This document shows, one piece after another, positions 46,101 to 54,345 of a DNA stretch of 64,000 nt. Made by a program: the position numbers and the translations under genes. The stretch lies in the NCBI RefSeq assembly GCF_009769735.1, contig NZ_WSRO01000002.1:8109001-8173000 (forward strand), in the 5' to 3' direction. This DNA comes from Streptomyces sp. BA2 (lineage in GTDB: Bacteria > Actinomycetota > Actinomycetes > Streptomycetales > Streptomycetaceae). Position 1 is the stretch's first letter; the number at the start of each line of letters is the position of its first letter. The notes under the pieces were generated by a model that was not told the origin of the DNA, did not search any database, and saw only the letters and a program-made list of their open reading frames with translations.

Positions 46101-49100
46101 GTCGGCGCTGGCCGTGGCGCTGACCCGGCTCGGTGCGGGCACCGACATCCCGATCGGTACTCCGGTGGCCGGGCGTACCGATGAGGCGCTGGAGGACCTT
46201 GTCGGGTTGTTCCTCAATACCCTTGTGCTGCGGACCGATACGTCGGGGGATCCGACGTTCGCGGAGTTGCTGGGTCGGGTGCGGGAGACGGATCTGGCGG
46301 CGTTCGCGCATCAGGATGTGCCGTTCGAGCGTCTGGTGGAGGAGCTGAACCCGTCGCGGTCGCTGGCCCGGCACCCCCTCTTCCAGATCCTTCTGGTGCT
46401 GCAGAACACCCCTGGTGAGCAGCCCGAGTTCAACGGTCTGACCGCCTCCGAGCACGCCTTCGACCGGGAGACCGCCAACTTCGACCTGGTGGTTGATGTC
46501 GCGGAGCGGTTCGGCGAAGGAGGTCGGGCCGCGGGGCTCGAGGGTGCCTTCGAGTACGCCACCGATCTGTTCGACCGGGTGACGGTGGAGCGGTTTGTTG
46601 GGGTGTTGGTGCGGGTGGTGGAGGCGTTGGTCGCTGATCCGGGTGTGCGGGTGGGTGCGGTGGAGGTGTTGTCGCCGGTTGAGCGTGGGCTGGTGCTGGG
46701 GGAGTGGGTCGATACGTCGCGTGAGGTGGCGGGGTGTGCTTTGCCGGGGTTGGTTGAGGCTCAGGTGGTTCGGACGCCGGGTGCGGAGGCGGTGGTATTT
46801 GGTGAAGTCTCCATGTCGTATCGGGAGTTGAATCGGCGGGCGAATCGGCTGGCGCGGTATCTGATCGGTCGGGGTGTGGGGCCGGAGCGGTTTGTGGCTC
46901 TGGCGTTGCCGCGGTCGGTGGAGATGGTGGTGGCGTGGCTGGCGGTGCTGAAGACGGGTGCGGCATATCTGCCGGTCGACCCGGGGTATCCGGCTGACCG
47001 GATCGCCTACATGCTCGAAGACGGACAGCCCGTAGCCGTGGTCACCACGCGCGCCGTGGCCGGACAGATCCGCGAGGCCGGGGCCGATGTGCCCCTCGTC
47101 GTCCTCGATGACGCGGACACCGCGCAGGTCATCGCCGGTCAGGCCGAGACCGACCTGACCGACAGCGAACGGCTTGGTCCGCTCCTGCTGTCGCATCCGG
47201 CGTATGTGATCTATACGTCGGGATCGACGGGGCGGCCCAAGGGTGTGGTGGTTTCGCATCGGGGTGTGGCGAGTGTGGCGGGGATGCATGCGGATCGGCT
47301 TGGTCTGGGTGTGGGCTGCCGGTTCTTGTTGGTGGTGTCGATCAGTTTCGATGTGTCGATGGCGGATATCGCCATGACGTTGTCGTCGGGTGCGGCGTTG
47401 GTGGTGCCGCAGCCGGGGCAGCAGGCTGTGGGTGAGGAACTCGCCGGGTTGATCAATGAGTTCAAGGTGACGCACACCGATTTGGTGGCTCCGATGCTGA
47501 TCTCGCTGCCGGAGGGGGACTTCCCCTCGCTGCGCGGTTTTGTGGTGGGTGGTGAGGCGCTTCCGGCGGAGATGGTGGAGCGGTGGTCGCCGGGGCGGAC
47601 GGTGATGCAGGTCTATGGTCCGACCGAATCGACGGTGGTGGCCACGATGAGCGATCCCCTGGTCCCGGCCGAACTCGCCCCGCCGATCGGCCGTCCGATC
47701 TGGAACACCCGTACCTATGTGCTGGATGACGGGCTGCGGCCGGTTCCGGTGGGGGTGGCGGGTGAGTTGTATATCGCGGGTGCGGGCCTGGCCCGCGGCT
47801 ACCTGCGTCGTCCCTCGCTGACGGCTGAGCGTTTCGTTGCCGATCCGCATGGTCCGGCCGGATCGCGGATGTACCGCACCGGGGATCTGGCCCGCTGGCG
47901 GGCGGACGGGAACCTGGAGTTCCTGGGCCGGGTCGACCACCAGGTGAAGATCCGGGGCTTCCGGATCGAACTGGGCGAGATCGAAGCCGCGTTGGCCAAG
48001 CACGAGCACGTGGCCCAGTCCGTGGTCGTGGTCCGCGAGGACGCGGGCGGCATCAAGCAGCTCATCAGCTACGTCGTCCCCCCGCCCGGCGCCGATGCCG
48101 AGCCCTCGGACATACGCGCCCGCCTCGGCGAGGAACTGCCGGACTATATGGTCCCGGCCGCCGTGATGGTGCTCGACGCGCTGCCGCTGACACCCTCCGG
48201 CAAGCTGGACCGCAAGGCCCTGCCCGAGCCGGACCTCAGCCGGGCGAGCACCGGCCGAGCGCCGCGTACACCTCAGGAAGAAGTGCTGTGCGGGCTGTTC
48301 GCCGAAGTCCTGGGCCTGCCCCGGGTCGGTATCGACGACAGCTTCTTCGAGCTCGGTGGGCACTCGCTCCTCGCCACCCGCCTCGTCTCCCGCATCCGAG
48401 CGGCCCTCGGCGCCGAACTCGGCATCCGCACCCTCTTCGAAGCCCCCACCGTCGCCACCCTCACTGTCCAACTCACCCACGGCAGAGCCGAGGACGACTT
48501 CGATGTGCTGCTGCCCATCCGGGCACAGGGGAGCAGGCCGCCCCTGTTCTGTGTGCATCCGGCAGCCGGTATCAGCTGGGTGTACTCCGGGCTGCTGCGG
48601 CACCTCGACGCGGACATCCCGCTCTACGGGCTCCAGGCGCGCGGGATCACCGAGCCCGAGCACCGGGCGGGAACCCTCGGTGAGCTGGCTGCCGACTACC
48701 TGGCGCAGATCCGCAAGGTCCAGCCCAACGGCCCCTACCGCCTGCTGGGCTGGTCCTTCGGCGGCGGTGTCGCCCAGGAGATCGCCGTACAGCTGCAGGA
48801 ACAGGGCGAGCAGGTCGCCGTACTGGCGCTCATGGACAGCTACCCCGGCGGTGGCGAGCAAGGCCGCCGCGGCACCCCGGCAGCCGGACCGGAGCAGGCA
48901 GCCGGGCCGGAGCAGGGCGACCTCGCCGGCATGCTCGACTCGCTCGGCTTCCGCACCCGGGACGCCGAAGGCCGGACCCTGGCCCCCGCCGAACTGACCG
49001 AACTGCTCGACGCCGAGGGAAGCCCGCTGTCCGCGCTCGACGCGAGCAGGCTGACCGCGCTCGCCCGGGCCTTCGCCGACCATGTGCGGCTCGCCCGGGA

Positions 49101-49311
49101 GGCCCAACACCGGCTGTACGAAGGCGATCTGCTCTTCTTCACCGCCACGGCCGACAAGACACCGGCCGACCCGACAGCCCAGTCCTGGCGGGCCCATGTC
49201 ACCGGCCGGATCGACGACCACCCGGTGGCCTGTGCGCACGGGGCCATGACCCAGCCGGACCCCCTCGCTGAGATCGCGGGGCCGCTCGGCAGGGCGCTGA
49301 ACCGCCCCTGA
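40147..49311 (+). CDS. Three-module NRPS: A(Thr)-T-C-A-T-C-A-T-TE
   Basis: A 3,054-residue synthetase: A1 about 25-525; T1 with Ser589; C1 with HHAACDG (His791-His792); A2 about 1120-1630; T2 with Ser1676; C2 with HHIAGDG (His1861-His1862); A3 about 2180-2700; T3 with Ser2740; and a C-terminal thioesterase with GWSFGG (Ser2870). The A1 pocket reads DFWNVGMVH, one step from the threonine code DFWNIGMVH. A2 and A3 both read D-V-A-D-V-G-V-V-V (Asp1338/1381 and Asp2402/2445), close to tryptophan (DVALVGAVS) but with Asp for Leu at position 278. I infer two copies of a tryptophan isostere after threonine. There is no epimerase or methylase domain. The ATG at 40147 has GAAGGAG nine bases upstream. 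Confidence 0.95.
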   Translation: MSKSLNEDEYRAIVEWNGGAAGAARPEPADATLPALFAETVRAHPDRTAVSCGTDALTYAEVAARANRLARLLAERGIGPGQLVALALPRSLDLVVGLLAVTASGAAYLPMDPDYPADRVAHMLQDAAPAALLTDTATAPGLPANALPAILVDGSDHAAYSPEELTDADRARPLHAEDMAYVIYTSGSTGRPKGVPVTHHNATRLFSATEHWFGFDERDVWTLFHSYAFDFSVWELWGALLHGGRLVVVPYLTGRDPADFRALLAREQVTVLNQTPSAFYQLAAADHEHPAGELALRYVVFGGEALEPARLADWYERHADDTPTLVNMYGITETTVHVSYVALDRAAAAASTSSGIGVNIPDLRVYVLDEELRPVPPGVTGEMYVAGAGVARGYLGRPALTAERFVADPFAAYFGESGSRMYRSGDLARRTADGQLEYFGRADQQVKIRGFRIEPGEIEAVLAGHPDVADAAVVVREDIPGSKRLVGYAVPARDGVTGAALREHAAAGLPAYMVPSAVVLLDRLPLTANGKLDRGALPEPGASRPAGSGRAPRTPRTPQEELLCGLFAETLRLPQVGVDDDFFALGGDSLLAVRLLRAVRKEHGSAPTVAALFGAPTVRGLAPLVGGTGGGAGGVGGVGGVGHEVPPLVRATGHEGPLPLSAQQRSQWFLNRFDGSAAERDGALYSIPLALHLDGTLDTAALRAALGDVVERHEVLRTVFREGADAPHQVVLPFGEAAPALLDGGRVGRAALPAALRAAATRGFDLSAEIPLRAQLFHVGPQAHVLLLVVHHAACDGRSLEPLGRDLSQAYAARCAGVAPTWVPLPVQYADFALWQRAVLGDEGAEGDEGDGSSLGARQLVFWREALADLPEQLDLPVDRARPVRPTFRSGSVPLNLPTALHEQIRGAAREHGVTSFMVLQSALAVALTRFGAGTDIPIGTPVAGRADEALDDLVGLFVNTLVLRTDTSGDPTFAELLGRVRETDLAAFAHQDVPFERLVEELNPSRSLARHPLFQILLAFQESPLAELDMPGLTARMEEIDSGSATFDLVVDVVERFGAEGAAAGLEGSVQFSLDLFDRVTVKRFVGVLVRVVEALVADPGVRVGAVEVLSPVERGLVLGEWVDTSREVAGLALPGLVEAQVVRTPGAEAVVFGEVVLSYGELNRRANRLARFLIGRGVGPERFVALALPRSVEMVVAWLAVLKTGAAYLPVDPGYPADRIAYMLEDGQPMVVLTKAAVAGQVADTGTEVPLVVLDDPETSALLGGHADHDVLDEERAQQLLLSHPAYVIYTSGSTGRPKGVVVSHRGVASVAGVHADRLGLGVGCRFLLVVSISFDVSMADIAMTLSSGAALVVPQPGQQAVGEELASLITEFEVTHTDLVAPMLISLPEGDFPSLRGFVVGGEALPAEMVERWSPGRTVMQVYGPTESTVVATMSDPLVPAELAPPIGRPIWNTRTYVLDARLRPVPVGVAGELYIAGAGLARGYLRRPSLTAERFVADPHGPAGSRMYRTGDLARWRADGNLEFLGRVDQQVKIRGFRIELGEIEAALARFDGVGQSLVVVREDAAGIKQLIGYVVAATGAVLEPAEVRASLADGLPDYMVPAAVMVLDALPLTPSGKLDRKALPEPDLSHAGTGRAPRTPQEEVLCGLFAEVLGLPRVGIDDSFFELGGHSLLATRLVSRIRATLGAELGIRTLFEAPTVATLTVQLAEAQGEIRPALRPVERPEQTPVSYGQQRLWLVGKLEGNSAFYNMPIALRLKGDLDVPALYAALGDVVERHEVLRTVFGEAHGQPYQAILPAEEITVRLDVTEVTESGLQRALVAAAALDFDLSTEIPLRAHVFRVGPQEQEQVLLLVLHHIAGDGWSLGPLTHDLAHAYAAQCVGVAPEWTPLPVQYADFALWQRAVLGDESDESSLGARQLAYWRDTLAELPDQLDLPMDRPRPVRATFRGGSVPFSLPAPLHEQVGRVAREHGVTTFMVLQSALAVALTRLGAGTDIPIGTPVAGRTDEALEDLVGLFLNTLVLRTDTSGDPTFAELLGRVRETDLAAFAHQDVPFERLVEELNPSRSLARHPLFQILLVLQNTPGEQPEFNGLTASEHAFDRETANFDLVVDVAERFGEGGRAAGLEGAFEYATDLFDRVTVERFVGVLVRVVEALVADPGVRVGAVEVLSPVERGLVLGEWVDTSREVAGCALPGLVEAQVVRTPGAEAVVFGEVSMSYRELNRRANRLARYLIGRGVGPERFVALALPRSVEMVVAWLAVLKTGAAYLPVDPGYPADRIAYMLEDGQPVAVVTTRAVAGQIREAGADVPLVVLDDADTAQVIAGQAETDLTDSERLGPLLLSHPAYVIYTSGSTGRPKGVVVSHRGVASVAGMHADRLGLGVGCRFLLVVSISFDVSMADIAMTLSSGAALVVPQPGQQAVGEELAGLINEFKVTHTDLVAPMLISLPEGDFPSLRGFVVGGEALPAEMVERWSPGRTVMQVYGPTESTVVATMSDPLVPAELAPPIGRPIWNTRTYVLDDGLRPVPVGVAGELYIAGAGLARGYLRRPSLTAERFVADPHGPAGSRMYRTGDLARWRADGNLEFLGRVDHQVKIRGFRIELGEIEAALAKHEHVAQSVVVVREDAGGIKQLISYVVPPPGADAEPSDIRARLGEELPDYMVPAAVMVLDALPLTPSGKLDRKALPEPDLSRASTGRAPRTPQEEVLCGLFAEVLGLPRVGIDDSFFELGGHSLLATRLVSRIRAALGAELGIRTLFEAPTVATLTVQLTHGRAEDDFDVLLPIRAQGSRPPLFCVHPAAGISWVYSGLLRHLDADIPLYGLQARGITEPEHRAGTLGELAADYLAQIRKVQPNGPYRLLGWSFGGGVAQEIAVQLQEQGEQVAVLALMDSYPGGGEQGRRGTPAAGPEQAAGPEQGDLAGMLDSLGFRTRDAEGRTLAPAELTELLDAEGSPLSALDASRLTALARAFADHVRLAREAQHRLYEGDLLFFTATADKTPADPTAQSWRAHVTGRIDDHPVACAHGAMTQPDPLAEIAGPLGRALNRP
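43387..44800 (+). repeat. Duplicated NRPS segment, copy 1 (end of C1 through A2)
   Basis: Long blocks of this segment (for example 43390-43830, 44020-44460 and 44560-44800) are almost base-for-base identical to 46570-47980. They are separated by more diverged patches around 43840-43990 (A2-A3 linker). The identical blocks use many TTG, GGT, GTG and CGG codons with lower GC at third positions than the rest of the gene. This suggests recent duplication or gene conversion between modules 2 and 3. Confidence 0.85.
46570..47980 (+). repeat. Duplicated NRPS segment, copy 2 (end of C2 through A3)
   Basis: Partner of the segment at 43387-44800. The substrate-pocket part is identical at all nine specificity residues, so the duplicated modules select the same amino acid. 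The patch at about 47030-47190 differs from copy 1 and has the gene's ordinary GC-rich codon use, marking the limits of homogenisation. The T domains at 45070-45290 and 48260-48480 are also near-identical. Confidence 0.85.
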
Positions 49312-49377
49312 CGGCCGGATCCGGCCGTGACGACCACTTCATCGATCACCCCCACGAACGAACCGAGGGAAGCAGCA

Positions 49378-49599
49378 GTGCAGACAAACCCGTTCGAGAA
49401 CGCCGACACGAGCTACCTGGTGCTCGTCAACGACGAGGGCCAGCGCTCCCTGTGGCCCGCCACCATCGACGTACCGGCGGGCTGGACCGTCGAGTTCGGC
49501 CCCGAGGCCCGCCAGCACGCCGTCGACCACATCGAGACCACCTGGCAGGATATGCGCCCGCGCAGCCTGGTGCGTGCCGTGGAGGGTGAGGCCGCATGA
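49378..49599 (+). CDS. MbtH-like protein
   Basis: A 73-residue MbtH-family chaperone that binds NRPS adenylation domains and is often needed for their folding or activity. [25 protein letters not shown] and [10 protein letters not shown] contain the conserved asparagine, SLWP and PxGW elements, including the tryptophans that grip the A-domain. GAGGGA lies seven bases before the GTG. It follows the NRPS by 66 bases and overlaps the exporter by 4 bases, so it belongs to the same operon and probably serves the A domains of both assembly lines. Confidence 0.96.
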   Translation: MQTNPFENADTSYLVLVNDEGQRSLWPATIDVPAGWTVEFGPEARQHAVDHIETTWQDMRPRSLVRAVEGEAA

Positions 49600-51146
49600 C
49601 CGGGGAGCGGGCCGGACAGCAGAACACGGCGCCGCCCGGCCTTCGGGAGCGGCTCGTCGTGAGGATGCGTACACCCTGGTGGGCGATGTTCGCCATCTGC
49701 TTCGCCAGCGCCGTCGTGCTGCTCGACACCACCGCGGTCAATGTGGCCCTCGCCGAGATCGGCACCGGCCTCGACGCGGGTCTCGACCAGGTCCTGTGGG
49801 TGGTCAACGCCTATCTGCTCTCGTACGCCGCCCTGTTGGTGATCGGCGGCCGGCTCGCCGACATGTTCGGGCCGCGCCGGGTCTTCCTGGTCGGCCTTGC
49901 CGTGTTCACGGTCTCCTCCGTCGGCTGTGGGATGGCCCAGGACGCGGGGCAGGCGATCGCCGCGCGCCTCGCACAGGGTGTGGGCGCCGCCCTGCTCACT
50001 CCGCAGACCATCGTGATCATTACGCGGATCTTCCCTGCTGAGCGGCGGGGAAAGGCGATGGGCGTGTGGGGCGGGTTCGCGGGCATCGTCGCGGCGGCCG
50101 GGCCGACCTTCGGCGGCCTGCTCGCCGCTTCGCTCGGCTGGCGCTGGATCTTCTACATCAATGTGCCGGTCGGGATCATCGGCGCGGTCCTCGTGCTGCT
50201 CGCCGTGCCCAAGCTGGACACCGGCAAGAAGCAGCGTCTCGATGTGCTCGGCGCGAGCGTCCTCGCCGTCGCGATGCTGGCCATCGTGTACGCGCTGCTT
50301 GAAGGCGAGGCGCACAACTGGGGCAGCCTGTGGGGTCCGGTGACCGTGCCGGTGCTCGCCGGTGCGGGGATCCTCGCCCTCGGTGCGTTCTTCCTGGTCG
50401 AGCGGGAGCGGCAGGGCCGGGATCCGCTGATTCCGTTCGCAGTGCTGCGGGACCGCAACTTCTCGCTCATGGCGGTTGTCGTCTGCGTGCTGCCGTGCGG
50501 ACTCGGTGGCGTCATGCTGCTCACGCCGCTGTACTTGCAGGACGTGCAGGAGTTCTCCGCCTTCCAGGCGGGCCTCCTTGTCGCTGTGGCGCCGCTGGTG
50601 TCGGTGTTCATCGCGCCGTACTCGGGCACGCTCACCGACCGGTTCGGCGGCAAGTACGTGCTGATCACCGGCCTCGGCTTCTTCGCGGGCGGCATCGCGC
50701 TGATGGGCGCGCTCATCCAGGACGGCTCCGGCTGGACCGTGCTGCTGCCCGGCCTGATCTGCGTCGGCATCGGCATGGGCGTCGGCTTTGCGCCGGCGAG
50801 TGTCGTGGCCTTCCGGAACATCGATCCCGACATGGCCGGTTCGGCGTCCGGGGTGTTCAACACGACCCGGCTGAGCGGCAGTCTGCTCGGCAGCGCGGCC
50901 GTGGGCGCCGTGCTGCAGGCGCAGCTGGCGACCGGGGATGCCACCACCGCCATCAAGTTCACGATGTTCCTGCCCGTGGCGATCATGTCGGCGGGTGCGC
51001 TGCTCACTCTGGCGATCCGGGAGAGCGCACCGGGTACCGCGAACGAAAAGGTTGCCGAGCCCGAGCCCGAGCCCGAGCCCGCGGCCGAGTCCGCCGCCGA
51101 ATCCGGGGCGGGCACGGAGCAGGAATCCTCGGTGGGGTTGCGCTGA
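49596..51146 (+). CDS. MFS exporter (DHA2/14-helix), probable product export
   Basis: A 516-residue drug-exporter-type membrane protein. [27 protein letters not shown] is helix 1 with the DHA motif [27 protein letters not shown] is the loop 2-3 motif, [38 protein letters not shown] helix 4 to loop 4-5, and [15 protein letters not shown] the helix-5 antiporter motif. The C-terminal cytoplasmic tail is a Glu/Pro repeat region (PEPEPEPEP), from a GAGCCC microrepeat. Translational coupling to MbtH places it in the NRPS operon, so it most likely exports the peptide and gives self-resistance. Confidence 0.93.
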   Translation: MTGERAGQQNTAPPGLRERLVVRMRTPWWAMFAICFASAVVLLDTTAVNVALAEIGTGLDAGLDQVLWVVNAYLLSYAALLVIGGRLADMFGPRRVFLVGLAVFTVSSVGCGMAQDAGQAIAARLAQGVGAALLTPQTIVIITRIFPAERRGKAMGVWGGFAGIVAAAGPTFGGLLAASLGWRWIFYINVPVGIIGAVLVLLAVPKLDTGKKQRLDVLGASVLAVAMLAIVYALLEGEAHNWGSLWGPVTVPVLAGAGILALGAFFLVERERQGRDPLIPFAVLRDRNFSLMAVVVCVLPCGLGGVMLLTPLYLQDVQEFSAFQAGLLVAVAPLVSVFIAPYSGTLTDRFGGKYVLITGLGFFAGGIALMGALIQDGSGWTVLLPGLICVGIGMGVGFAPASVVAFRNIDPDMAGSASGVFNTTRLSGSLLGSAAVGAVLQAQLATGDATTAIKFTMFLPVAIMSAGALLTLAIRESAPGTANEKVAEPEPEPEPAAESAAESGAGTEQESSVGLR

Positions 51147-51366
51147 GCCGATGCGGGCCGAGAATTCCTCAGGTTCCACATCCGTGGCGCATTGTCCGTA
51201 TCCCGGAAGTCCAGGGAAACGGTGGGTGCAGGATGTGGTCCTTGGGCGGTCCCTGGGTGGCCCCGGGAATTCTGTGAACGCGTTACCGGAAAAACGAAAG
51301 CCCGGCGAATCCGTGCTCGGTTCTGCTGAATACGCATACCTGGTTACGGCTGTCTGAAAGCGCGGA

Positions 51367-51411
51367 GATCCGCCCCTCCGGTCGCGCTCGGCGCGACCGC
51401 AAGGGCGGATC
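51367..51411. terminator. Strong two-part hairpin between the exporter and SDR genes
   Basis: The outer stem GATCCGCCC/GGGCGGATC (51367-51375 with 51403-51411) encloses an inner 8-bp stem CGGTCGCG/CGCGACCG around a CTCGG loop, followed by CCTTGTGTT. It lies between two converging genes and can act as a bidirectional terminator. The rest of the gap 51147-51366 contains nothing recognisable. Confidence 0.75.
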
Positions 51412-51431
51412 CCTTGTGTTGCCCGGACGGC

Positions 51432-52172
51432 TCAGACGACGTGCCGGCCGCCGTCCACCGTCAGTACGTCCCCGGTGGTGTACGCGGCGTTCGCCAGGTA
51501 GAGCGTCGCCTCCGCCACGTCCTCGGGCGTACCCACCCGGCGCAGTGGTGTGTTCGCGGTGATCCACTCGCGGGAGCTGTCCCAGACCTCTTCGGCCTCG
51601 TCGTACCAGGGGGTCTCGATGAGCCCCGGGGCGACGGCGTTCACCCGGATCGCCGGGCCGAGCTGGGTCGACAGCAGGCGCGTCATGTGGTTGAGCGAGG
51701 CCTTGCTGACCGCGTAGGGGATGGAGCTGCCGAGCGCCCGGGTCGCGGAGACCGAGGAGACGTTGATGATCGCTCCCGCCCCGCTGGCCCGGAGGTTGGG
51801 GACCGCGGCCGTGGTCATCTGCCAGGCGCCGATGACGTTGACCTCGAAGATGGAGCGCCAGACGTCGGCGTCGGCGGCCTCCAGGTCGTTCAGGGGGATG
51901 AAGCGGGTGGCGCCGGCGTTGTTGACGAGGATGTCGAGCCGTCCGTAGGCGTTCACGGCGCTCTCCACGAGGCGGCGGCAGTCGTCCGCCTTTGACACAT
52001 CGCCCTGGACGTATATGGCGTCCGGGAGTTCCGCTGCCAATGACTTGCCCGCGGCTTCGCTGCGCGCGGAGTTGACGACCACCTTGATGTTCTCAGCGGC
52101 AAGGCGGCGGGCAACTGCAGCGCCAATTCCGGATGACGATCCGGTGATCAGGGCGACGCGTTCCTCGCTCAT
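51432..52172 (-). CDS. SDR-family oxidoreductase inside the gene cluster
   Basis: A 246-residue classical SDR. ALITGSSSGIGAAVARRLA is the NAD(P) site, and ILVNNAGATRF, INVSSVSATRAL (catalytic Ser) and YAVSKASLNHM (YxxxK) complete the active site. YTTGDVLTVDGGRHVV is the usual C-terminus. AGGAGGTAGAA precedes the ATG on the minus strand. It is transcribed away from the second NRPS operon and shares its promoter gap. It may reduce a keto group of an intermediate or modify a building block; nothing in the sequence specifies which. Confidence 0.92.
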   Translation of the reverse strand: MSEERVALITGSSSGIGAAVARRLAAENIKVVVNSARSEAAGKSLAAELPDAIYVQGDVSKADDCRRLVESAVNAYGRLDILVNNAGATRFIPLNDLEAADADVWRSIFEVNVIGAWQMTTAAVPNLRASGAGAIINVSSVSATRALGSSIPYAVSKASLNHMTRLLSTQLGPAIRVNAVAPGLIETPWYDEAEEVWDSSREWITANTPLRRVGTPEDVAEATLYLANAAYTTGDVLTVDGGRHVV

Positions 52173-52189
52173 TTCTACCTCCTGAAGCG

Positions 52190-52258
52190 TTGACAAATTG
52201 TTGAAGCGGATCATAGCTTACTGTCCGTCTTGCGGAAACGACTTTCCGTCTAATGGAA
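52190..52258 (+). promoter_or_regulatory. Consensus promoter with two phased operator repeats for the second NRPS operon
   Basis: TTGACA (52190-52195), 18 bases, then TAGCTT (52214-52219) make a near-consensus sigma-HrdB-type promoter facing the A-T gene. On the other strand TATGAT (52215-52210) is a -10 for the divergent SDR gene, so the two overlap. Immediately downstream are two copies of TCCGTCT-N3-GGAA at 52224-52237 and 52245-52258, exactly 21 bases (two helical turns) apart, as expected for a dimeric repressor or activator binding one DNA face. Confidence 0.6.
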
Positions 52259-52337
52259 TTATGGCGCTCGGTGTTCATTTCGCCGGGGGGTCGCCCGGGG
52301 GCCGTCCGGGGAATCGGTACTGAGCACGAGGAGAGTC

Positions 52338-54224
52338 ATGGGGTCGTCGTCGGCAGTTTCAGAGGAGCCAGGTGCGGGGGGAGTTCACCGCATCGTCGAG
52401 GCGCGGCTGCACGACAACCCCGACGCCGTCGCGGTCCGTGAGGCCCTCACCGGAGTCGAGCTCAGCTATCAGGAGCTCTGGTACCGGGCGGGCGCCGTAG
52501 CTGGTCAGCTGGCCGCGCATGGCGTCGCGCCGGGCCGCCCCGTCGCCGTCGACCTGGACCGCGGCGCCGAGCTCGCCGTCGCGTTGCTGGGCATCGCACG
52601 GGCCGGCGCCGCCTACCTCCCGCTCGACGGACACGCCCCGGCCGACCGGGCCGCGACCGTGCTCAAGGAAGCGGGGGTCGGCGCCATCATCGTCGGCGAG
52701 GGCCCGGCCCCGCGCTCCCGCCCGCTCGACGCCGACCCCGCCGTTCCGCGGTTCACCGTGCCGGAGGCGGTCCGGGCCGACACCCCGGCCCCCGATGTGC
52801 GGGTGGACGAGGAGTCCCCCTGCTGCGTCGGCTACACCTCGGGCTCCACGGGCGTCCCCAAGGGCGTGCTCGTCCCGCACCGTGCCGTCCGCGACCTGGT
52901 GACCGCGCCCGTCCATGGCGACCTGCACGCCGACGACCGGGTCGGCAGCGTCGCCAACCCCGCCTTCGACGCCGCCACTTGGGAGGTCTGGGGCGCCCTC
53001 ACCGCAGGCGCCACGCTGGTGGTGCTGCCCTCTGTGGTCGATGTCGACCTGCAGCGCTGGGCCGCGCTGATCCGCGATGAGGGCATCAGCGCAATGCTGC
53101 TGACCACCTCGCTGTTCCACATGGTGGCCAGGGAGGCCCCCGGAGCGCTCGGTTCGCTGCGGCTGCTCTTTGTCGGTGGCGAACAGCTGGAGCTCCCGGC
53201 GGTCCGCCGGGTGCTGGCCGAGGGGCCGCCCGGACGCCTGGTCAATGTGTACGGGCCCACCGAGACCACCGTCCTCGCCACGTACTTCGACTGCACCGAG
53301 GCGTCCCTGGCGGACCGGACCCGTGTTCCCATCGGCCATCCCGTGCGGGCGGCGGAGATCCACGTTCTCGACGACGCGCTCACCCCCGTCGCCCCGGGCG
53401 GCGTGGGCGAACTCTGCGTCGGCGGGCCCGGAGTGGCCACCGGCTACCTCGGGCAACCGGAGCGCACCGCCCGGTCCTTCGTTCCGTACGAGGCATCCGA
53501 CGGCACCCGCGGCACCGTCTACCGCACCGGCGACCTGGCCCGCCAACTACCCGACGGGGCATACGAATTCATCGGCCGTGTCGACCGCCAGGTGAAGCTG
53601 CGCGGCTTCCGGATCGAGCTGGAGGAGATCGAGGGGGCCGCCGTCGCCACCGGCCTGACCGAGGCCGCGTTCGTGGAGAAGATCGGCGAGGGGCCATCGG
53701 CCAAGCTGGTCGGCGCCTGTCTGGCCCCGGCATCCGGCGTGGACGTCACCGCCGAACTCGCCCGGCGGCTCGGCGGACAGCTGCCCTCCTACATGGTCCC
53801 CGCCCAGTGGCTGACCCTGGACACGCTCCCGCTCGGCTCCACGGGCAAGGCCGACCGGCGGCACATCGGAGAGCTGATCGGCGCGTTCGCCTCGGCCCAG
53901 GAGCAGCGCCCCGGCCCGGCCGGACAGTCCGCCGACGCGGTCCCTGCCGACGCGCCCCCGGATGACGCGCACGCGGTCGACCCGTTCGAGGCCGACCCGG
54001 TCGAGGCCCGTATCGCCGGGGTCTGGGCCGAACTCCTCGGCACCCCGGACGTGTCAGCGTCCGACGATTTCATCAGCCTCGGCGGCAACTCGATCGTGGC
54101 CACCCAGGCCGCGTTCCGGCTCAGCGAACTGCTCGGCACACCGCTCGACCCCACCGACATCCTGCTCGCCGCGGACCTGGCGGAGCTGGCCGGGCAGATC
54201 CGGGCCGCCGGGGTGCGGCTCTAG
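52338..54224 (+). CDS. NRPS loading protein: A-T didomain
   Basis: A 628-residue protein with an adenylation domain (about 20-520) and a carrier domain ([10 protein letters not shown], Ser585). Core motifs are [57 protein letters not shown] and STGKADRRH. The pocket read by eye is D-A-W-L-F-G-V-V-L; I do not recognise a firm code, and a hydrophobic or non-standard amino acid is possible. Lacking a condensation domain, it probably starts the second assembly line and passes its amino acid to the C domain of the next protein. GAGGAGAG lies just before the ATG. Confidence 0.9.
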   Translation: MGSSSAVSEEPGAGGVHRIVEARLHDNPDAVAVREALTGVELSYQELWYRAGAVAGQLAAHGVAPGRPVAVDLDRGAELAVALLGIARAGAAYLPLDGHAPADRAATVLKEAGVGAIIVGEGPAPRSRPLDADPAVPRFTVPEAVRADTPAPDVRVDEESPCCVGYTSGSTGVPKGVLVPHRAVRDLVTAPVHGDLHADDRVGSVANPAFDAATWEVWGALTAGATLVVLPSVVDVDLQRWAALIRDEGISAMLLTTSLFHMVAREAPGALGSLRLLFVGGEQLELPAVRRVLAEGPPGRLVNVYGPTETTVLATYFDCTEASLADRTRVPIGHPVRAAEIHVLDDALTPVAPGGVGELCVGGPGVATGYLGQPERTARSFVPYEASDGTRGTVYRTGDLARQLPDGAYEFIGRVDRQVKLRGFRIELEEIEGAAVATGLTEAAFVEKIGEGPSAKLVGACLAPASGVDVTAELARRLGGQLPSYMVPAQWLTLDTLPLGSTGKADRRHIGELIGAFASAQEQRPGPAGQSADAVPADAPPDDAHAVDPFEADPVEARIAGVWAELLGTPDVSASDDFISLGGNSIVATQAAFRLSELLGTPLDPTDILLAADLAELAGQIRAAGVRL

Positions 54225-54225
54225 G

Positions 54226-54245
54226 CCCTGCCCTGCCCTGCCCTG
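54226..54245 (+). repeat. Four tandem CCCTG pentamers
   Basis: Four CCCTG units directly follow the stop codon of the A-T gene. It is a simple slippage repeat in a 121-base junction between two NRPS genes. Confidence 0.7.
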
Positions 54246-54308
54246 CGCCCCGGGCCCTCCGCACGATGCGTGCCCGGCCCAACCCGCTTACGTAGCCCAC
54301 TGCTTGAC

Positions 54309-54322
54309 GCACCACGTGGTGC
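54309..54322. promoter_or_regulatory. Perfect 14-bp palindrome before the C-A-T-C-T gene
   Basis: GCACCACGTGGTGC lies 24 bases before the ATG of the next NRPS gene, preceded by TTGAC. Its symmetry suggests an operator or a hairpin that modulates expression between the two NRPS genes. No binding protein can be assigned. Confidence 0.4.
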
Positions 54323-54345
54323 ACCACTTGAGGAAGGAACCCCCG

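Noticed and set aside
45604..49239. A 1,211-codon open frame on the minus strand inside the NRPS gene
   Set aside because: It is antisense to a clear NRPS with intact catalytic motifs, and its Arg/His-rich translation matches no protein pattern. Long antisense frames are normal in this GC-rich codon usage.
51432..52172. The SDR gene as a ketoreductase partner of fatty-acid synthesis
   Set aside because: It has no fab neighbours, and its divergent promoter is shared with an NRPS operon, so a cluster-related role is more likely.
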